DNA from: Bacteriovorax stolpii | Lineage (GTDB): Bacteria > Bdellovibrionota > Bacteriovoracia > Bacteriovoracales > Bacteriovoracaceae | Length of the DNA stretch: 16,409 bases | Reading direction: 5' to 3' | NCBI GenBank assembly: GCA_945862475.1 | Contig: CAMAYW010000015.1 | Location: 1 to 16,409, forward strand | In this document: one piece after another, positions 7,822-13,828 of the stretch | Position numbering within the stretch: position 1 is the first letter of the stretch | Layout of the letters: the number at the start of each line of letters is the position of its first letter | The notes under the pieces: generated by a model | The model's input: the letters and a program-made list of their open reading frames with translations, nothing else | What the model was told of the DNA's origin: nothing | Database searches by the model: none | Program-made: the position numbers and the translations under genes

Positions 7822-7965
7822 CCTATTGAGCAACAAGTCAGCTAATGTTAGAAAAGAAAGATTTCCCCTTTCCTTTCCTTAATCTTAAGATGGGAATAAG
7901 CCAAAATTAAGAATCAAGGATGATTTAGACCAGAGACGGAATTCTGGCCTTAACTAAAGCCAAAC
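7814..7965 (+). other. Gap between two terminators, possible small RNA
   Basis: About 150 bases lie between the trypsin terminator and a second, stronger one. No protein gene is supported: the only frame is 21 codons from ATG 7845, without a ribosome binding site. The stretch has a CT-rich run (7862-7880), a short repeat CTTAA-TC-TTAAG, and a hairpin CCAGA/TCTGG (7930-7934, 7943-7947). Because a second terminator with no gene before it needs a transcript, a small RNA ending near 7996 is possible; otherwise this is a read-through tail. Confidence 0.3.
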
Positions 7966-7996
7966 AAGGGTCCTTTGCAGGGGGCCCTTTTTTTTT
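7966..7996 (+). terminator. Strong Rho-independent terminator
   Basis: AAGGGTCC (7966-7973) pairs with GGGGCCCTT (7981-7989 region, one G-T pair), with a loop of about six to eight bases (TTTGCAG), followed by a run of nine Ts (7988-7996). This is a textbook intrinsic terminator on the plus strand. It lies about 205 bases after the trypsin stop and 58 bases before the next gene. Confidence 0.85.
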
Positions 7997-8053
7997 GCTT
8001 ATCTCTCATACTTTTTCACTCAGTTACCTTCCTTTTTTACCGAAAAGAACTCC

Positions 8054-9298
8054 ATGTATAGGCGTTTATTTACTTTATTTCTAATTAAGACAGCTTCTAT
8101 GGCCAATTGCATGGCACAAGATGCTCCACCATCAAGAGAACCTTTTTTTATTAGTTCAAAAATAAGATTGTTAGAGAGGGACATAAAGAATGAAAGTGAT
8201 TTTTTAGCGAATTTTAATGCAAAGTATGGGTCTATTGAAGAAAAATTTAATTTAAATCGCGCTCTTTATAACGAGATATTAAATAAAGAGAAAGCACTTG
8301 AAGATAAAGCGAAAAAAACAAAACAAGAAAAATCATTTTTAAAGATGAGTTACTGCTTGAAAAGTACTCTGGATTACGCTCCTAAAAATAATAATCTTCT
8401 CACTTACAAGGTTGAAGACTGTTATAGAATTTATCATGTAAAACCTAACTTATTTACTGAAACGAATCCTGAGGACCAACTTTCCAAATTACTTGGTTCA
8501 CTTGGACAGAATTTTGTAGATGAAAATTTCTCAGGAAGTGTTCAAGATTACATCGAGGCAAAAGCTAGAAAAGAAAGGATTGAAAATGGTTTAATAGATG
8601 CTTATAAAAATAAGATTTCTAAACTAGAGCAGGAATTAGATAGGAGAAAAAAATTTGATGCTATGATTGAGAAGAACCTCATGGGATGTAAAACTGAGCT
8701 CACAATTCCGTTAAAAGACTTTAAAGATGTAAAGCCGTCAGAAAATTATGCATACGAAGCTGCAAATGATCTTCTGATGTCTGTGACAAGTGATTATAAA
8801 ATTTCTAACCATACTTATTATAATATTAACAAAACCACTGTTGACGACATCTTCACAGACCTCATTTTTAAAGGTTATTGCACTGATCGGCCTCGACAGG
8901 AGAGCTTAGAAAACTGCGAAGAAGATAAGTCTGATCTCGAAAAAGTTGCAACCATTTTTGAATCTTGTTTTGACAGAGACCAGAATGCTAATAACCTAAC
9001 TGGTATGAGCAGCCTTTCAGATTATTTTAAAAAAACTTCTGATGTTAAAGAAAAAAAACAAGATCTCGAAAATTTAAGAAGAACTGTTGTGACAAATTTA
9101 TCACAAGGAATAACAGTTACTGCAAAAATTGATAAAAAAAATAATTCAATTATTGGTATCAAAGAAGATAAGGGCGTTTGCAAATATCAAATTAGAGACT
9201 TTAGTAAAAAAGAGACTTATTGGATCAGTGAATCAGAACTGCTTGAAAGACTCAATGAGATTAAATATCTTGTACGGTATACTCGTCCTGAGGATTAA
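8054..9298 (+). CDS. Exported coiled-coil protein of unknown function
   Basis: I do not recognise this 414-residue protein. It starts with a basic, then hydrophobic segment (MYRRLFTLFLIKTASMANCMAQD) that looks like a signal peptide cleaved after Ala21. The cysteine at residue 19 is not in a proper lipobox (Asn precedes it), so a lipoprotein is unlikely. The mature chain is highly charged and mostly helical: likely coiled coils at about residues 37-95 and 165-205 and again near 330-345. Single cysteines (about 99, 122, 213, 280, 291, 309, 378) may form disulfides. The ending, about 350-414, is beta-like. There is no strong ribosome binding site; GAAAAGAAC lies just upstream of the ATG. The last 38 bases overlap the convergent 181-residue gene. 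In style it resembles the 994-residue protein, but I see no clear shared sequence. Confidence 0.88.
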   Translation: MYRRLFTLFLIKTASMANCMAQDAPPSREPFFISSKIRLLERDIKNESDFLANFNAKYGSIEEKFNLNRALYNEILNKEKALEDKAKKTKQEKSFLKMSYCLKSTLDYAPKNNNLLTYKVEDCYRIYHVKPNLFTETNPEDQLSKLLGSLGQNFVDENFSGSVQDYIEAKARKERIENGLIDAYKNKISKLEQELDRRKKFDAMIEKNLMGCKTELTIPLKDFKDVKPSENYAYEAANDLLMSVTSDYKISNHTYYNINKTTVDDIFTDLIFKGYCTDRPRQESLENCEEDKSDLEKVATIFESCFDRDQNANNLTGMSSLSDYFKKTSDVKEKKQDLENLRRTVVTNLSQGITVTAKIDKKNNSIIGIKEDKGVCKYQIRDFSKKETYWISESELLERLNEIKYLVRYTRPED

Positions 9299-9806
9299 TT
9301 TCTGCTACGACCTCGTAGCCATTAAATAATGGATTACTATCAATAAATGAAATATCTACCTTCCCCCAGCCAAGAGATGGTATTTCTGGGTGGTAGATGA
9401 TTTTTGTTCTAAACTTACCATTGATAGGGCGAACTAAAATCTCATAAGCATTTTTCAATTCTCCAAAATCAGTTCTTTTCAGAAAGGTCATAACAGCTTT
9501 CGGAGTGGAGATTGTGCCCAGCGCCTCTAATTCAAGGTAGCCCCTTTCATCTTTGAAAGAGAGCGGAAGTTCCTGAACAGTCTCACCTTTTAGGTAATGA
9601 GTTGGGACTGGAAGCCATGTTTTCTTTGAAATCTCATATCGCATTTTAACTTTAAATGAGTCTTTTTCATCTAATATACTAACGTTTACAGTTCCACCTT
9701 TGTGGAGTTTTCCAGGTTTTATCTTATAGAAGACTTCATCAGTGTAAGCATGGGCGACATTCAACATAATGCTCATAGTGATTATTAAGGTTTTAATTAA
9801 ATTCAT
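9261..9806 (-). CDS. Exported protein of unknown function, last gene of the lysine operon
   Basis: The 181-residue protein has a clear signal peptide (MNLIKTLIITMSIMLNVAHA, cut after Ala20). The mature chain has no cysteine and alternates hydrophobic and polar residues (VNVSILDEKDSFKVKMRYEI, KFRTKIIYHPEI, WGKVDISFID), which suggests a beta-sandwich-like periplasmic or outer-surface protein. I do not recognise the family. It starts 9 bases after the dapD stop and is on the same strand, so it is probably read on the lysC-dap transcript, though it has no clear Shine-Dalgarno and may be weakly translated. A role in lysine biosynthesis is not implied; a link of diaminopimelate synthesis to the cell wall is only a guess. 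Its 3' end runs 38 bases into the 414-residue gene on the other strand. Confidence 0.8.
   Translation of the reverse strand: MNLIKTLIITMSIMLNVAHAYTDEVFYKIKPGKLHKGGTVNVSILDEKDSFKVKMRYEISKKTWLPVPTHYLKGETVQELPLSFKDERGYLELEALGTISTPKAVMTFLKRTDFGELKNAYEILVRPINGKFRTKIIYHPEIPSLGWGKVDISFIDSNPLFNGYEVVAEINPQDEYTVQDI
9304..9332. repeat. Two adjoining inverted repeats at a convergent gene end
   Basis: GCTACGA-CC-TCGTAGC (9304-9319) is directly joined by CCATTA-AA-TAATGG (9319-9332). They lie 5 bases after the stop codon of the plus-strand 414-residue gene and inside the coding end of the minus-strand 181-residue gene. The first could form a 6-pair hairpin in RNA of either strand. No T-run follows, so it is not a typical intrinsic terminator. 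Confidence 0.45.
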
Positions 9807-9815
9807 GTTAAAAAT

Positions 9816-10559
9816 TTAGCGGAGTAAACTCTCTAGTTCAAGGGCCGCTGAAGTTTTAGCATCTTTGTATTTTATAATCATGGCACATCTCATCTGAAGT
9901 CCTAGATTATTGGCCCAGGTAAGATTTGCTGAGGCCGGTCTTGAGCCAGTGACAACAACTGCATAGGGAGGAATGGCCTCACCTAATTCTAAAACTCGCT
10001 CTTTAACGCAATCATAAATAGGAACACCACGTGAAAGAATTGTCCCCGGAGCGATCACTGCTCCCTCAGAAACTTGTATCCCTTCAACAATCACGGCCCC
10101 TGCCCCAATAAAAGCATTATCTTCGATGACGACAGGTGTTTGCCCAACGGGTTCCAACACCCCACCAATTTGAACTCCAGCAGAAAGATGAACATTTTTT
10201 CCAATCTGGGCACAAGATCCAACCAGCGCGTGAGAGTCAACCATCGTACCGCTATCAACATAAGCACCAACGTTTATATAGGCCGGCGGCATGATAATCA
10301 CACCTGAAGAAACATAGGCGCCTCTACGCACACTTGAGCCACCAGGAACCATACGGATTTTATCTTCCGGTTTAAATTCACGTGGAGGAAGATTATGTTT
10401 GTCGACAAATCCGTTTGGGAACTGATGAAGCTCCCCGGCCTTAAAGGCAGCAAGAATCGCTTCTTTCACTTCTTTATTGGCAACCCATTTCCCATCAATC
10501 TTATGGGCCGAGCGAACAGTGCCTTTTTCTAAAAGGTCTAAAGTTTCTTGCCAGTTCAT
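9816..10559 (-). CDS. dapD: 2,3,4,5-tetrahydropyridine-2,6-dicarboxylate N-succinyltransferase
   Basis: DapD transfers succinyl from succinyl-CoA to tetrahydrodipicolinate, giving N-succinyl-2-amino-6-ketopimelate on the succinylase route to diaminopimelate and lysine. The 247-residue protein has a short helical N-terminal part (KIDGKWVANKEVKEAIL) and then a left-handed beta-helix of hexapeptide repeats with the family's core sequence: MPPAYINVGAYVDSGTMVDS (90-109), VGSCAQIGKNVHLS (113-126), IGGVLEP (131-137) and EDNAFIGA (146-153). The frame is open to an ATG at 10589 inside dapA, but ATG 10559 is preferred: it lies one base after the dapA stop, has AAAGGA about 8 bases upstream and gives a family-like N-terminus. 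It is slightly shorter than the E. coli enzyme (274). Using this enzyme means the cell follows the succinyl, not the dehydrogenase or aminotransferase, branch. Confidence 0.95.
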   Translation of the reverse strand: MNWQETLDLLEKGTVRSAHKIDGKWVANKEVKEAILAAFKAGELHQFPNGFVDKHNLPPREFKPEDKIRMVPGGSSVRRGAYVSSGVIIMPPAYINVGAYVDSGTMVDSHALVGSCAQIGKNVHLSAGVQIGGVLEPVGQTPVVIEDNAFIGAGAVIVEGIQVSEGAVIAPGTILSRGVPIYDCVKERVLELGEAIPPYAVVVTGSRPASANLTWANNLGLQMRCAMIIKYKDAKTSAALELESLLR

Positions 10560-10560
10560 A

Positions 10561-11442
10561 TTACATTTCCTTTTTAAACCAAGATTCAACTTCTTTATTC
10601 GCCTCTAATACCGGTGAGGCCGATACCATATCTTCATGCGTGAGAGGTGCTACCATCTTTGGGGATTTTATCTGTCCTTGTTCAAACATAAGTCGTTTGA
10701 CGGGTACTGGGTTGGAACAAACGAAAAGTGAGTTTGATGCCTTCGCCCACATATCTTTTTCTTTAATTGTTTTATTTAAGCATTGCTCAACATAGAGATG
10801 AGTTGCTTTTGGCCAGGCGTTTGAGGCCACAGAAACTAAACCAATCGAACCAGCATTAGAAAACTCAGGCATTAAAGCATCGTCTCCGCAATAAACACCT
10901 TTCCCACCTGCCGCTACAAGGTATTCCTTAAATTTATCCACTGAGCCTGATGCTTCTTTAATTGCCCAAAAATTTTTATGAGTATTAAGTCGCTTAACTG
11001 CTTCAGTTGACATGGCGACGGCCGTTCTTCCAGGAACATTGTAGAGCATGCAAGGTCTAGTTGAATGATCCATCAGCGCTTTAAACCATTCATATTGTCC
11101 GACTGGACCTGGTTTAGCGTAATGAGGGGTTACAAGAAGGTAGGCATGCACTGAAAGTGTCTCTAAGTAACTGATCCATTCTTTTTGTTCTTCTAAAAGA
11201 TTCCCACCAACTCCCACCATGATAGGTGAGGCAGGCTTCATCTTTACAACATGCTCAATAATTGATTTTCTGGCGGATAAATTTAAATTCAGTGCTTCTG
11301 CAGTCGAGCCTAAAATTAAAAGTCCATTATGAGCTTCATTTTGACTTTGAACAACGTTAGTCAGGGATTCAAAATCAACATTTCCGTTATCAAGAAGGGG
11401 AGTCACCACTGCAGTCCAAAGTGGGTATTGATTAAGATTCAT
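10561..11442 (-). CDS. dapA: 4-hydroxy-tetrahydrodipicolinate synthase
   Basis: DapA condenses aspartate semialdehyde with pyruvate, the first committed step to lysine. The 293-residue TIM-barrel protein aligns with E. coli DapA almost residue for residue: the Schiff-base lysine is Lys162 (AIKEASG), Tyr134 and Arg139 lie in LYNVPGRT, and Tyr108 in TPHYAKP. The usual GTTGE loop reads GSTAE (residues 45-49), so the first catalytic threonine is serine (Ser46) and the glycine is alanine; serine can keep the hydroxyl relay, so activity is likely. Residues that bind lysine for feedback in E. coli cannot be judged with confidence here. The ribosome binding site AAGGAG (11448-11453) overlaps the dapB stop and lies 5 bases before ATG. 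dapD starts one base after its stop. Confidence 0.95.
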   Translation of the reverse strand: MNLNQYPLWTAVVTPLLDNGNVDFESLTNVVQSQNEAHNGLLILGSTAEALNLNLSARKSIIEHVVKMKPASPIMVGVGGNLLEEQKEWISYLETLSVHAYLLVTPHYAKPGPVGQYEWFKALMDHSTRPCMLYNVPGRTAVAMSTEAVKRLNTHKNFWAIKEASGSVDKFKEYLVAAGGKGVYCGDDALMPEFSNAGSIGLVSVASNAWPKATHLYVEQCLNKTIKEKDMWAKASNSLFVCSNPVPVKRLMFEQGQIKSPKMVAPLTHEDMVSASPVLEANKEVESWFKKEM

Positions 11443-11451
11443 AAAAACTCC

Positions 11452-12117
11452 TTAAAGAGACAAGTGGGATTCTACAACTTTTTGAAAGGCGTGAAGTCCT
11501 GGTTTTATTTTATTACTGTGAATATATTTAGCCGCCCAAAGAGCGCCTTCAGCAAAAAGAGTTCTGTCTTTAGCCTCATGCTCAAGGCGAATGATTTCTC
11601 CTTGAGTTTCTAGAGTGAGTGTATGAAGCCCAACGACATCTCCCGTTCTCTCGCTCGTGATCTCACAGGGGACTTGAAGCCATTCTTTCATGGATAAAGC
11701 AGTCCCAGATGGGGCATCTAATTTTTTTGTATGGTGAACTTCGTGGATAGAGAAATGTTTCTCAGGAAAGAGGCGATCCATTTGATGAAGTTTTTCAATG
11801 AGCTTTTTTAAAACAACAACTCCAAGAGAAAAATTTGTGGCGTGAATCCACGCTACATTTTTCTCTTGGAGAGTTTGTTCAAAGTCATTTGGCCATTTAA
11901 AACCAGTAGATCCCGTTACCACTGGTTTTTTCGTCTCAAGAAGCATCGGGATCAACTCTGTGAAGGCCTCTCCTGGGAGGAATGAGATAATCACATCGTT
12001 TTTTATAAGCTTCTCATAACTCGGAGGGTTTTTAGTATCAAAGACCTCGACCTCATCTTTGGCGAGTTCAAGAACTTTTGAACCTGTTTTCCCTTTCCCG
12101 AGTAGAGCTATTTTCAT
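11452..12117 (-). CDS. dapB: 4-hydroxy-tetrahydrodipicolinate reductase
   Basis: DapB reduces the DapA product with NAD(P)H to tetrahydrodipicolinate, the substrate of DapD. The nucleotide-binding loop is GKGKTG (residues 7-12), followed by the GSTGF motif (69-73) and HATNFSLGV (92-100). The catalytic signature EVHHTKKLDAPSGTA (126-140) holds the proton donor His128 and Lys132; RTGDVVGLHTL follows at 157-167. At 221 residues it is shorter than typical DapB (240-270); the loss seems to be in the N-terminal domain, where the usual first loops after the glycine motif are compressed. Its ATG overlaps the lysC stop in ATGA (12114-12117), a sign of translational coupling, and dapA follows after 9 bases. 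Confidence 0.94.
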   Translation of the reverse strand: MKIALLGKGKTGSKVLELAKDEVEVFDTKNPPSYEKLIKNDVIISFLPGEAFTELIPMLLETKKPVVTGSTGFKWPNDFEQTLQEKNVAWIHATNFSLGVVVLKKLIEKLHQMDRLFPEKHFSIHEVHHTKKLDAPSGTALSMKEWLQVPCEITSERTGDVVGLHTLTLETQGEIIRLEHEAKDRTLFAEGALWAAKYIHSNKIKPGLHAFQKVVESHLSL

Positions 12118-13463
12118 TGGGCCTCAATAAGCGCCTTATGAAGTTTCTGAATGACTGGTTTAGAATCTTCCTCTTTCACGAGAAAGTTAAAGTTATAGGA
12201 AGAAGCACCAAGACTCATCATACGAATATTCACGTCATCAATTGTACTAAAGATTGATTTCGCGAGAGAAGCTTTGTGAGTTAGTTCATTACCGATGAGA
12301 GAAACGAGTGAATAACCTGCTTCAATTTGAATATTCCCCACTTTCTCGAGATCCTTAATAAAAGAGGCATTCTCTAGAGTCGTGTTATCAACTGTTACAG
12401 CGACTGAAATCTCAGATGTTGTCACACAGTCCACTGAAACTCTATGGCGCCCGAAGACTTCAAACAACTCACCCATAAATCCATAGGCATTATACATGGT
12501 CGGAGTCGTAATCGTGACAAGAGCTTGTGAGCTTCTTTTCGTAATCGCTCTCACAGAAGGTTTGTTTTCAACGGAGGTTCTAATCCAAGTTCCTGGGAGG
12601 TCTTTGGCAAAACTAGAACCAACGAAAACGGGTATATTTTTACGAACTGCTGGAGCAATAGTAGCTGGGTGAAGAATCTTCGCCCCATATTGGGCCATTT
12701 CAGCGGCTTCTGAGTAAGAAAGTTCCGGTATGATTTTAGCTTCCTTAACCATTCGTGGGTCCGTTGTTGCGACTCCAGCGACATCAGTCCAAATTTCTAG
12801 GACATCAGCAGAAACTCCTTCAGCAAAAAGAGCAGCTGAATAATCTGAGCCTCCACGACCTAGAATAGTAGTGTTACCTTGTAAGTCAGATCCAATGAAT
12901 CCTTGAGTCACGTAAACAGTTTCACCACTTCTATCAATTTTTGCGGTCGCCTCTTTTTCAATTAAATTAATTTGAGGAGTGGCCTTGCCAAAATTGGAAT
13001 CTGTCTTGATGATCGTTCTAGCATCTAAGAGAGTTACATTTTTATGAGGCATAAGTTGAGCGACGACATCTCTAAAAATGAGAGATGACATTCTTTCACC
13101 CAATGAAAGCATGTGATCATAGGCCCTTGGAGTGAGTTCTTTTAAAAGGGTGAGGTTCTGAACAAGTAAATCTAGTTCAGTAAAATAACTTTCAAGCTGA
13201 GTGAGAGTTTGAAGAGAGTTCCCTGTCTGTTTTAAAATTCCTAAATGCTTTTCTCTAATTCCAAAGATTAATTTTTCACACTCTGGCATATTTCCTGAAG
13301 ATGCAAATTTTGCAATTTCAATTAAACGATCAGTTGTTCCAGAAGTGGCAGAGACAACTAAAATGGTAGAACTCCTTTCTAAACCGATCACGGCACTCCT
13401 TTGCATTGAGGCCAGATCACCCATAGAAGTACCGCCGAATTTTGAAACAATGAATGCACCCAT
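12114..13463 (-). CDS. lysC: Lysine-sensitive aspartokinase III
   Basis: LysC phosphorylates aspartate, the entry step to lysine, threonine and methionine. The 449-residue length equals that of E. coli LysC. The kinase domain has SKFGGTS (residues 7-13, Lys8), LGERMSS (121-127), and GRGGSDYSA (202-210), followed by EIWTDVAGVATTDPR and AKILHPATIAP. Two ACT domains fill about 312-445. The first has SVDCVTTSE (343-351), which corresponds to the lysine-binding SVDLITTSE of the E. coli enzyme, so feedback by lysine is likely. The ATG at 13463 has AGGAGAGG (13467-13474) as ribosome binding site. The gene is first in the operon, follows a lysine riboswitch, and overlaps dapB by 4 bases. Confidence 0.96.
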   Translation of the reverse strand: MGAFIVSKFGGTSMGDLASMQRSAVIGLERSSTILVVSATSGTTDRLIEIAKFASSGNMPECEKLIFGIREKHLGILKQTGNSLQTLTQLESYFTELDLLVQNLTLLKELTPRAYDHMLSLGERMSSLIFRDVVAQLMPHKNVTLLDARTIIKTDSNFGKATPQINLIEKEATAKIDRSGETVYVTQGFIGSDLQGNTTILGRGGSDYSAALFAEGVSADVLEIWTDVAGVATTDPRMVKEAKIIPELSYSEAAEMAQYGAKILHPATIAPAVRKNIPVFVGSSFAKDLPGTWIRTSVENKPSVRAITKRSSQALVTITTPTMYNAYGFMGELFEVFGRHRVSVDCVTTSEISVAVTVDNTTLENASFIKDLEKVGNIQIEAGYSLVSLIGNELTHKASLAKSIFSTIDDVNIRMMSLGASSYNFNFLVKEEDSKPVIQKLHKALIEAQ

Positions 13464-13548
13464 TTTCCTCTCCTGATGTGAGTGGTAATTTATCGCTTTT
13501 TTGAGGGAGTGGGAACTAGATAGGTAAAGGTATGAAATCTTTAGCCTA
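13464..13548 (-). promoter_or_regulatory. Riboswitch expression platform and lysC ribosome binding site
   Basis: These 85 bases between the aptamer and the lysC ATG hold no hairpin with a U-run, so termination is unlikely and control of translation is more likely. The ribosome binding site is AGGAGAGG at 13467-13474. A pyrimidine stretch TTCCCACTCCCTC (13504-13516) contains CTCCC (13505-13509), which can pair with the GGAG of the ribosome binding site, or instead with GGGAG (13556-13560) next to the P1 stem. The 3' arm of P1, CTTTAG, can also pair with CTAAAG eleven bases later (13539-13544). These are alternatives that lysine binding could decide. Confidence 0.55.
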
Positions 13549-13721
13549 CCTAAAGCTCCCCACCGATTATATTCGGTGACAGTCTTGGGGATTAAGCCCC
13601 AACAACCAATGATTTAGCCTCTAAAATTGCTAATATCACTTCGGCGACTCTTCCCTCGGTAGCTGCTAAAACGGTTTTTAGAACCTCACAGTAACCTACT
13701 TAATAGTCGCGCCTCTTTAGG
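13549..13721 (-). ncRNA. Lysine riboswitch (aptamer)
   Basis: Read on the minus strand, this leader has the whole lysine-riboswitch core. P1 is CCTAAAG (13715-13721) with CTTTAGG (13549-13555). Right after it comes AGAGGCGCGACT, which pairs through GCGACT with AGTCGC to form P2, and the conserved GTCGCCGAAG follows. P3 is formed by TGATATTAGC and GCTAAATCA with a bulge. P4 is TTGGGG-CTTAAT-CCCCAA (13585-13602), followed by GACTGTC. P5 is CACCGA-ATATAA-TCGGTG (13561-13578), then GGGAGC at the junction. The AAGTAGG / GGGAAGAG stretch in P2 fits the loop-E-like element. Lysine is the known ligand. It sits directly before lysC, with 85 bases between aptamer and ATG. Confidence 0.95.
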
Positions 13722-13731
13722 CAACGGATTG

Positions 13732-13760
13732 ATCATAATAAATTAAATTTAAAAATCCAA
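13732..13760 (-). promoter_or_regulatory. Promoter of the riboswitch-lysC-dap operon
   Basis: On the minus strand TTGGAT (13755-13760) and TATGAT (13732-13737) are 17 bases apart. The -10 box is good (5 of 6), the -35 box is partial (3 of 6). The expected transcript start near 13725 falls a few bases before the 5' arm of riboswitch P1, which supports the choice. TATTAT at 13735-13740 overlaps and is an alternative -10. The spacer is very AT-rich. Confidence 0.6.
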
Positions 13761-13828
13761 GTTTACTTTTAAAAAAAAATCAAGCTAAGCTTCTTGTCTG
13801 GTCCGATGAATGATTTTGAGAGGGAAAA
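13761..13828 (+). promoter_or_regulatory. asd leader and promoter region
   Basis: About 70 bases lie between the divergent operon promoter and asd. The ribosome binding site is GAGAGGG (13818-13824), 4 bases before ATG. A palindrome AAGCT-A-AGCTT lies at 13782-13792. TTTACT (13762-13767) with TAAGCT (13786-13791) is the best promoter-like pair but weak. No second lysine aptamer is present for asd on this strand. Confidence 0.35.

Noticed and set aside
7845..7910. A 21-codon frame (MLEKKDFPFPF...) in the gap after the trypsin gene
   Set aside because: No ribosome binding site, low complexity, and it stops before the second terminator; not supportable as a gene or leader peptide.
8054..8119. 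Lipoprotein signal in the 414-residue protein
   Set aside because: The cysteine at residue 19 is preceded by Asn (MANC), which does not fit a lipobox; an ordinary signal peptide cut after Ala21 fits better.
10560..10589. Longer dapD start at 10589
   Set aside because: It overlaps dapA by 29 bases and adds MNLGLKRKCN, unlike DapD N-termini; ATG 10559 has better spacing to a ribosome binding site.
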